Assembly: GCF_000067205.1 (NCBI RefSeq)
Contig: NC_010170.1
Coordinates: 3,596,001 to 3,660,000, forward strand
Length of the DNA stretch: 64,000 nt
DNA from: Bordetella petrii
Lineage (GTDB): Bacteria; Pseudomonadota; Gammaproteobacteria; Burkholderiales; Burkholderiaceae_B
Direction of reading: 5' to 3'
How positions within the stretch are numbered: the first letter of the stretch is position 1; every line of letters begins with the position of its first letter. The position numbers and the translations under genes are program-made. This document shows, piece by piece, positions 58,337 to 64,000 of this stretch. The notes beneath the pieces are model-generated. The model did not search any database, was not told where the DNA came from, and saw only the letters and a program-made list of their open reading frames with translations.

Positions 58337-59176
58337 TCAGGCCAGCGGGGCCGCGTCTTTGGGCTGGCCCTGGATCTGGCGCACGGGAATGGGCGGCTTG
58401 AATCCCGCCGCTCCCAGCGTCAGGCGAATCTGGTGGAACAGATCCCAGCGCAGATCCCAGTACTGGGCCGCGGCGCACCAGACGCGCACATTGACGACAG
58501 TGCCGTTGTCTTTGTATTCGCTGACCTTGATCAGCGGGGCCGGGTCTTTCTGCACCATGGCGTGGTTGGCCACCAGCCGGTTCAGTTGCGCCAGCGCCTC
58601 GTCCAGATTGTCGTCATAGTGGACGGTGACAGGGATATCCAGGCGCCGCGTGACGTTGCGGCTGTAGTTGGTGATGGTGGCGTTCCACACCACGCTGTTG
58701 GGCAGCGAAATATAAATGCCGTCGACCTGCACCAGGCGGCACAGGAACAGGCCGACTTCGACCACGGTGCCTTCAGCGCCGCTGCTCAAGGCCACGTATT
58801 CGCCCGCGCGCAAGGGACGCAAAATCAGCAGCATGATGCCGGCAGCGATGTTCTGCAAAGTGTTCTGCAAGGCCAGGCCCACGGCCAGGCCGGCAGCGCC
58901 CAGCACGGCGATGAGGCTGGCGGTCTGCACGCCGAAACGCGCCAGCACGGCAATTACCGTGAAGATGCGCACCGTCCACACCACCACGCTGTAGAACATG
59001 GGCACGATGGTGGGATCGATGCGCGACGAACGCGTCGCAACGCGCCGCACCCAGCGGCCCAGCAGCGTCGACGCCCACCAGCCGATCAACAATATGGCCA
59101 GCGCCATGACTATGTTGAACGCCCCGTCGGCCAGACGCGGCATCAGGGTTTCCAGGTTTACCAAATATTCGCTCAT
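58337..59176 (-). CDS. Small-conductance mechanosensitive channel (MscS family)
   Basis: A 279-residue channel close in size to E. coli MscS (286). Three hydrophobic segments lie in the first 130 residues; the pore helix is GAAGLAVGLALQNTLQNIAAGIMLLILRPLRAGEYV with the alternating Ala/Gly face of MscS. The beta domain follows (GTVVEVGLFLCRLVQVDGIYISLPNSVVWN). It opens under membrane tension to release solutes on osmotic downshock. ATG 59176 is preferred to GTG 59188. Confidence 0.93.
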   Translation of the reverse strand: MSEYLVNLETLMPRLADGAFNIVMALAILLIGWWASTLLGRWVRRVATRSSRIDPTIVPMFYSVVVWTVRIFTVIAVLARFGVQTASLIAVLGAAGLAVGLALQNTLQNIAAGIMLLILRPLRAGEYVALSSGAEGTVVEVGLFLCRLVQVDGIYISLPNSVVWNATITNYSRNVTRRLDIPVTVHYDDNLDEALAQLNRLVANHAMVQKDPAPLIKVSEYKDNGTVVNVRVWCAAAQYWDLRWDLFHQIRLTLGAAGFKPPIPVRQIQGQPKDAAPLA

Positions 59177-59315
59177 GCGGGCTCCCACCCAGTACTGCGC
59201 GCGCCCAAGCTCACGCCCGGGCGCGCAGAAATTGAAGGTTTGAAAACTTTATCAGATGGCCATGGCGTAGTGTGGCGCGCGTTCCTGGACAAGCACGCGA
59301 ATCGCCCGGCGCGTG

Positions 59316-60422
59316 TCAGAGCCGGCGGAAGTGGTTGTCCCACGACAGGCCGGGCGACGGCGCCAGAATGGATTGCGCAGCCAGGCCAGGCCCGGCTTGC
59401 ACCAGCGCCCCCATGCCGCTGTTGGCCAGGAACCGCCCGGACGCCAGCGGCGCCACGCCGCAGCCGTCGGCCAGGCGAGTCAGGCCCAGGCAGCGGCCGC
59501 TGGCTGTATCCCAGTACACCACCTGCCCGCCCACCGGACTGCTGGTGGCGATGATGCCGCCGGACGGGTCCGCCGCCACCGACCCAATGTAATTGCGGAA
59601 TCCGCGCAGCACGTCGTCGGGGCCGCCATACAGCTCGGGCTGGCCACCGCGGCGATGGCGCCCCACCAGCGGCGGCCGCTCGCCCGCCGGGCCGGTGTGC
59701 TGGCAGCCGAACCACACGGCCCCATCGGCCGCCAGGGCCAGGTGCCGGATCGACAGGCGATGGTATTGCCGGGGCAGCTCGACCTGTTCGAGCAGGCGGC
59801 CGTCGGCCGCGTCGATATAAGCCAGTGACGGCCGCATGGTGTCCAGGTTGAGTTCCAGCTTGCCGTAGTCAGGGTGCGTCAGAATGCCGCCATTGGCCAC
59901 GCACAGCGTCTTGCCATCCGGCAACAGCACGACTTCGTGCGGGCCGATGCCGCCGGTAGCGAATTCGCCGATGCGGCGGTAGCCGCCGCCGGCAGAGGCG
60001 TCATACACGCCCAGCACGCCTTGCCCGGCCTCATAGTCGTTCTCGGTGGCCAGCATGCGCCGGCCATCGGGCAGGAACACGCCATGGCCGAAGAAATGCC
60101 GCCCGGGCGCCGCCTGCAAGGCTACCGGCGGCCGGGAACCGTCGATGTGAAAGGCCACGGCAAAAAAGCCGGGCTGGCGCCCGAACACGACGGCGCGGCC
60201 GCGCGCCGCGTCCAGCGCGAAACTGTGGCCGCGCGCCGGCATGGGCACCACCTGGCGGTCGCGGCCCTGCGCGTCGAGCACGACGGCTTCGTAGCGCCCG
60301 CCGGCGCGGCGCGCGGCCACATAAAGGGGCGCGGCGCCGGCGGCGCGCAGCGTGGCCGGCGCCAGGCCCGCCGTGGCGGCCAGCGCCAGGAAGCGGCGGC
60401 GGTCAATCTCCATCGAGGGCAT
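59316..60422 (-). CDS. DUF1513 family Tat-exported protein of the imelysin operon
   Basis: A 368-residue protein with a twin-arginine signal (MEIDRRRFLALAATAGLAPATLRA). The mature part shows repeated beta-propeller-like stretches (GHSFALDAARGRAVVFGRQPGFFAVAF, GRHFFGHGVFLPDGRRMLATENDYEAG, HEVVLLPDGKTLCVANGG). DUF1513 proteins occur last in imelysin/DUF1111 operons of Pseudomonas and relatives and are thought to help iron acquisition in the periplasm. It overlaps the preceding gene by 20 bp. ATG 60413 is an alternative start. Confidence 0.87.
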   Translation of the reverse strand: MPSMEIDRRRFLALAATAGLAPATLRAAGAAPLYVAARRAGGRYEAVVLDAQGRDRQVVPMPARGHSFALDAARGRAVVFGRQPGFFAVAFHIDGSRPPVALQAAPGRHFFGHGVFLPDGRRMLATENDYEAGQGVLGVYDASAGGGYRRIGEFATGGIGPHEVVLLPDGKTLCVANGGILTHPDYGKLELNLDTMRPSLAYIDAADGRLLEQVELPRQYHRLSIRHLALAADGAVWFGCQHTGPAGERPPLVGRHRRGGQPELYGGPDDVLRGFRNYIGSVAADPSGGIIATSSPVGGQVVYWDTASGRCLGLTRLADGCGVAPLASGRFLANSGMGALVQAGPGLAAQSILAPSPGLSWDNHFRRL

Positions 60423-61476
60423 TGAATCCTATGGTCACGCCCCATGCGGGCGCGACATGCTGATCGACAATATCCTTGGCGTTTTTCAGGATCAGCGCGG
60501 CCAACGCCAGCCGCTGCCATGCGTCGACATCGGCGGCGGCCTGCTGCAGCGGAACATCCACCGCCGCAAGAGCGGCAGCGGCAGCGCCGAACTCGCCCCG
60601 CAACGACGCGTCGATCCAGTCTGCGTCGGCGGCGTAGCGATAGCCGCCCGCATCGTAGAACGCGCCCATGCCGCGCACGCTGGTCGCGAGCATGGGCACG
60701 GCCATGCCGCTGCGCCAGAACGCGGCGCGCTTGGGCCGGGCGGCCTGGGGCGAATCGCCCAGCATGGGCGCGAGCTTCACGGCGCGGACGAACTGCAGGC
60801 CGGTCGACAGGGCCTTGACGGCCTCGGCCGCCACTTCCTGCTGGCTGCGGTATAGGTCGCTGTCGGCCGACGGCGCGGTGAACTGGCTGCCGAAATCGCC
60901 CTGCACGCTCCATGCCTGGCGCAGTTCGCCCGCCACGCCGGCGATATTGGCGGCCACCGCCACGGCGTAGCGGCAAGCGTAATCTGGCGCGTTGCCGGCC
61001 GGCGCATCGAGCAGGCCCGGCTCGTCATACAGCACGTATTCCAGGGCCGGCAAGCCTTGCAGGGCGACGCTGCGCCCGGCCAGCGCGCCGGGCGTCAGGG
61101 CGGCCGGGTCGGCCTGCGATAGCAGCGCGCGCACTTGGCGCTGCATGACGCCGCGCGTATCCGGCCAGAACACCAGCCGTTCGTAGCGGTTGCCTTGCAC
61201 CAGCGGGCCGAAGCGCAAGAACTCCACGCCCGACCAGGCCAGCGCCGTCTGGCCGAAGGCCTGGCGCACGCCCGGCGCGCCATCCGGCCCGCCGCCCTGC
61301 CTGCACCAGGCGTCCAGGGTTTTTTCCAGGCCTTCCGCCCGCTGGGCAAGCTCCGCCATGGCGGGCCGCACATAACGGTCTGCCAGGCGCTGGCCCAGGT
61401 CGGCCGGCGGCGCCGCCGGCGCGGCCAATGGCGCCAGCGCCAGAGCGGCAGCCAACAGCCGCTTGCTTATCAGCAT
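60403..61476 (-). CDS. Imelysin family protein (second imelysin of the operon)
   Basis: A 357-residue periplasmic protein. The signal peptide is about residues 1-22 (MLISKRLLAAALALAPLAAPA). The body is helical, with the conserved LPALEYVLYDEPG (a G-x-x-x-x-E-like site) and GVEFLRFGPLVQGNRYERLVFWPD. It lacks the full GxHxxE site of the first imelysin in the operon, so it may bind rather than handle metal. Homologous operons in Pseudomonas (the region of icmP, PA4370-PA4373) carry the same second imelysin. Confidence 0.87.
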   Translation of the reverse strand: MLISKRLLAAALALAPLAAPAAPPADLGQRLADRYVRPAMAELAQRAEGLEKTLDAWCRQGGGPDGAPGVRQAFGQTALAWSGVEFLRFGPLVQGNRYERLVFWPDTRGVMQRQVRALLSQADPAALTPGALAGRSVALQGLPALEYVLYDEPGLLDAPAGNAPDYACRYAVAVAANIAGVAGELRQAWSVQGDFGSQFTAPSADSDLYRSQQEVAAEAVKALSTGLQFVRAVKLAPMLGDSPQAARPKRAAFWRSGMAVPMLATSVRGMGAFYDAGGYRYAADADWIDASLRGEFGAAAAALAAVDVPLQQAAADVDAWQRLALAALILKNAKDIVDQHVAPAWGVTIGFNALDGD

Positions 61477-61499
61477 ATTCACTCTCTTTGCCGGGCTGC

Positions 61500-63008
61500 T
61501 CACAATGACTCCAGGAAACGGATCAGGTCGGCGCGCTGCTGCGGCGTCATGGCTACCACGCGGTCGCGAGCCGCCTGGGCTTCGCCACCATGCCACAGAA
61601 TGGCTTCAAGCAGCGTGCGCGCCCGGCCATCGTGCAGCCAGGTCGCGTTAGGGTTGACGGTGCGCGTCAGGCCGATGCCCCACAAAGGCGGCGTGCGCCA
61701 TTCGCTGCCGCTGGCCTGGCCTTCGGACACGCCATCCGCCAGACCCTCGCCCATGTCGTGCAGCAGCAGGTCGGTGTACGGCCAGATCAACTGAAAGCGA
61801 TGTTCCGGGCGCTCGGCATCGCGCCGGGTCACGTATTTGGGGACGTGGCAGGCCACACAATTGGCTTCGTAGAACAGCTTCTTGCCCGCCAGCACGCGCG
61901 CGTCGTCGACGTCGCGCCGCTGTGGCACCGCCAAGTTGACCGCGTAGGTCGTGACGAAGTCCATCAGCTCGCCGGGCACTTCATGCTCGCCCAGGCGCGG
62001 CTGCGCGCCGTGTGGCATATCGAAGCAGGCCGGCTGCGCCGCCGTGCATTCGCCGTAGTGACTGGGAAACAGAGGCGTAGACAGCCCCATGTCGTTGGAA
62101 AACGCCACCGCGCTTTGCTGTTCGACCGTAGGCTGGCTGGCCTTCCAGTTAAAGCGGCCCAGCGCGGTCTGGCCGCTGCGGGCATCGCGCACCCAGTTCG
62201 GCCGGCCGCTGATGCCATCGCCGTGGTCGGCCGCCGCATTGGCCAGAATGTCGGCGGGATGCACGGCTTCGAGCAGGCCCAGGCCGATCATCGGCGGCGC
62301 CAGGCGCGGCGAGATCTGCACGTCGTCCCGCAGCGGCCCGTAGCCCGGGTCTTCGATCCGGTAGACAGGCTTCATCAGCGTGGCGGTCTCGCCACCATTG
62401 AGCGCCACCGCCACCGGCTCGTACTCGATCTCCAGCCGCCCTTCCGCCGGCAGCCCGGCCACGGCGAAGTTCTGCAATTGCGAGCCATACACCGGCTCGG
62501 GCACGAATGGCAGCTCGCCCGACGCCAGCAGGCGGCGGTGTTCATCGGTGCTGGGCGGCACGGCCAGGCGCAACAGCAGCGCCACGGCGTCGGTGCGCTC
62601 CAGCGGGTCGAAGCCGGGCACGGTGCCGCGGCCGTCCTTGGTATGACATGCCTGGCAAGACCGGGCGTTGAACAGCGGCCCCAGGCCATCCGAAGCCTGG
62701 GTCGACGACGGCGCCGACACCCAGTCTTTGCGGAACAGCCCGTTGCCCACCAGGAACTGCTGACGGCCTTCGAAGGTCAAGTTGGCCGAGGGATGCGAAA
62801 AAATGTCGGCATTGACCAGTTTGCGCGTGGTGCCGGCGCCGGCCGGCAGGGTTTCGAACGTCTCGGCCCGGGAAAAATCGCGGGTCGGCGCGGTAACCCT
62901 GGCGACGCGGTCGCGGTCTTCGACGCCGAGGTCGTCGCGCTGGGCGGATTGCGCGGTGGCGCCCGACGTGGCAAGCGCCGCCAATACTGCCACTACGATC
63001 TTGCTCAC
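61500..63008 (-). CDS. DUF1111 di-haem cytochrome (putative peroxidase/oxidoreductase) of the imelysin operon
   Basis: A 502-residue protein with a signal peptide (about residues 1-19) and two haem c motifs, CQACH (in LFNARSCQACHTKDG) and CVACH (in YEANCVACHVPKY). The fold resembles di-haem cytochrome c peroxidases. The long insert and MTPQQRADLIRFLESL end are typical of DUF1111 proteins. It probably carries electrons for iron reduction or oxidation in the periplasm. The GTG start overlaps the stop of the first imelysin by 4 bp. Confidence 0.88.
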   Translation of the reverse strand: MSKIVVAVLAALATSGATAQSAQRDDLGVEDRDRVARVTAPTRDFSRAETFETLPAGAGTTRKLVNADIFSHPSANLTFEGRQQFLVGNGLFRKDWVSAPSSTQASDGLGPLFNARSCQACHTKDGRGTVPGFDPLERTDAVALLLRLAVPPSTDEHRRLLASGELPFVPEPVYGSQLQNFAVAGLPAEGRLEIEYEPVAVALNGGETATLMKPVYRIEDPGYGPLRDDVQISPRLAPPMIGLGLLEAVHPADILANAAADHGDGISGRPNWVRDARSGQTALGRFNWKASQPTVEQQSAVAFSNDMGLSTPLFPSHYGECTAAQPACFDMPHGAQPRLGEHEVPGELMDFVTTYAVNLAVPQRRDVDDARVLAGKKLFYEANCVACHVPKYVTRRDAERPEHRFQLIWPYTDLLLHDMGEGLADGVSEGQASGSEWRTPPLWGIGLTRTVNPNATWLHDGRARTLLEAILWHGGEAQAARDRVVAMTPQQRADLIRFLESL

Positions 63009-64000
63009 TGGAATACGGCTTCCGGCTTGTCCAGGCTGTCCGAACCTTCCAGCGCCACTTCGCCCAACTCAAGCACGGCAATCACGCGCTCCAGGCTGCG
63101 GGTCTGGTCGACCAGGCGATCGATGGCGGCCTGCACCACGGCATTGCCTTCGGCATTGCCGCTGGCAATCATCTGATCGTAGGTTTCAACCTTGTCGGCG
63201 CGGTCGCGCATGGCCTGCATGGCAGCCACGGTGGCGTCCAGCTTGGCGCGCATTTCGGCGTCCAGCTTGGGATCGCGCGCCTTGACCAGGTCGGACACGC
63301 TGGCGCCCGCGACGGTCTTGCCGTTTATGCGGGCGTAGCTGCCCAGGTACACGTTGCGGATGCCGATCTGGTTATAGAAATGCGAGTTGTGGGTGTTGTC
63401 GGAGAAGCAATCGTGCTCTTCTTCCGGGTCGTGCAGCATCAGGCCCAGCTTCATGCGCTCGCCCGCCAGTTCGCCGTACGACAGGCTGCCCAGGCCGGTC
63501 AGCATGGCGACCAGGCCAGCCTTGGGGTCCTGCTCGACCGCCTTGCGCGCCTGGCCATCCGCCTTCCAGTTGGCCACCATGGTTTCCAGGTCGGCAACCA
63601 GCAGGTCGGTGACCGCACGCAGGTACTGCACACGGCGTTCGCAATGTCCTCCCGTGCATTGGGCGGGGTCGAAATCAGTGTGCGGACGGTTGCCGGCATG
63701 GCGCTCTTGGGGCGTGCCCTGGCGGTCGGCCGGAGCCGGGCCGGAGCCGTTCAGGTCCTGGCCCCACAGCAGGAATTCGATGGCATGGTAGCCGGTGGCG
63801 ACGTTGGCTTCGTTGCCGTCCGCCTCGTGCAGTGTCTCGGCCAGCAGCTCGGGCGTGATGGTGGTGGCGTCGATGGTCTTGCCGCCCACGGAAATCTTGG
63901 AATTGGCGATCACATTCACGGCGTAGAACGCGTTCTGATCGCTCTCGGTGCCGTACGAGGCATCTACGTAATCGATCAGGCCTTCGTCCAGCGGCCAGGC
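63005..64000 (-). CDS. Imelysin/IcmP-type peptidase-like protein, partial (5' end outside window)
   Basis: The open frame continues to the window edge (about 331 residues seen). It holds the imelysin GxHxxE motif as GYHAIEFLLWGQD and later HDPEEEHDCFSDNTHNSHFYNQIGIRNVYLG, which together bind metal in this family. The seen part includes WPLDEGLIDYVDASYG just inside the edge. In Pseudomonas the homologue IcmP is an outer-membrane metalloprotein linked to iron. It is the first of four co-directional genes; the promoter lies outside the window, so Fur control cannot be checked here. Confidence 0.88.
   Translation of the reverse strand, partial: AWPLDEGLIDYVDASYGTESDQNAFYAVNVIANSKISVGGKTIDATTITPELLAETLHEADGNEANVATGYHAIEFLLWGQDLNGSGPAPADRQGTPQERHAGNRPHTDFDPAQCTGGHCERRVQYLRAVTDLLVADLETMVANWKADGQARKAVEQDPKAGLVAMLTGLGSLSYGELAGERMKLGLMLHDPEEEHDCFSDNTHNSHFYNQIGIRNVYLGSYARINGKTVAGASVSDLVKARDPKLDAEMRAKLDATVAAMQAMRDRADKVETYDQMIASGNAEGNAVVQAAIDRLVDQTRSLERVIAVLELGEVALEGSDSLDKPEAVFQ

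Overview
This GC-rich window (roughly two thirds G+C) reads as chromosomal DNA of a betaproteobacterium of the Alcaligenaceae, closest in style to Bordetella or Achromobacter. The reasons are five tripartite-tricarboxylate ('Bug') periplasmic receptors without their membrane partners, the housekeeping order cysS / TPR protein / peptidyl-prolyl isomerase / lpxH / uppP, and a family of about 31-bp palindromes at gene 3' ends. The genus is an inference. No phage, transposase, integrase, CRISPR array or rRNA operon is visible.

Layout. 1-9.9 kb: a plus-strand fatty-acid degradation operon with a thiolase (5' end outside the window), a FadJ/FadB-type fusion enzyme, a FadL porin, a FadN-type fusion enzyme with the opposite domain order, a second thiolase, a DUF4442 thioesterase-like protein and FadD. 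10-13.2 kb: a sulfatase/phosphonate-monoester-hydrolase-like enzyme with a Bug receptor and a divergent MarR regulator. 13.4-15.6 kb: a TonB-dependent siderophore receptor behind a Fur-like operator. 15.6-18.8 kb: Bug receptor, lactonase-like amidohydrolase and carboxymuconolactone-decarboxylase-like protein, with a divergent GntR regulator. 19-24 kb: tRNA-Arg, a fosmidomycin-resistance-type exporter, an AraC regulator, an ArsR regulator with an Old Yellow Enzyme, and a nitronate monooxygenase. 24-33.5 kb: an acyl-CoA catabolic cluster (two Bug receptors, two CaiB-type CoA-transferases, two crotonases, an acyl-CoA ligase, an HMG-CoA-lyase-like enzyme and a MarR regulator) with shared operator-like repeats. 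33.5-43.5 kb: a LysR regulator with a quinone oxidoreductase, a second identical tRNA-Arg, LigD and Ku (end joining), a 3-mercaptopropionate-dioxygenase-like enzyme, a hybrid histidine kinase, an acyltransferase, and a small KorA/TrfB-like HTH protein behind an excellent LexA box. 43.5-56.3 kb: housekeeping genes (tRNA-Ser, lysC, tilS, accA, a 3-methyladenine glycosylase, cysS, TPR protein, ppi, lpxH, uppP, a TerC/CBS protein, suhB, trmJ). 56.3-59.2 kb: Bug receptor, IclR regulator and an MscS channel. 59.3-64 kb: a four-gene imelysin / DUF1111 / imelysin / DUF1513 operon, probably for iron, whose first gene runs off the end.

How the genes work together. The catabolic clusters follow one plan: a Bug receptor captures an organic acid, a CoA-transferase or ligase activates it, crotonases and lyases degrade it, and a local regulator (MarR, GntR, IclR) controls it through nearby inverted or direct repeats. 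Two iron-related units (the TonB receptor and the imelysin operon) and two DNA-damage units (LigD-Ku and the LexA-box gene) are the other themes. The least explained element is the SOS-box-controlled KorA/TrfB-like protein at 42.9-43.5 kb.
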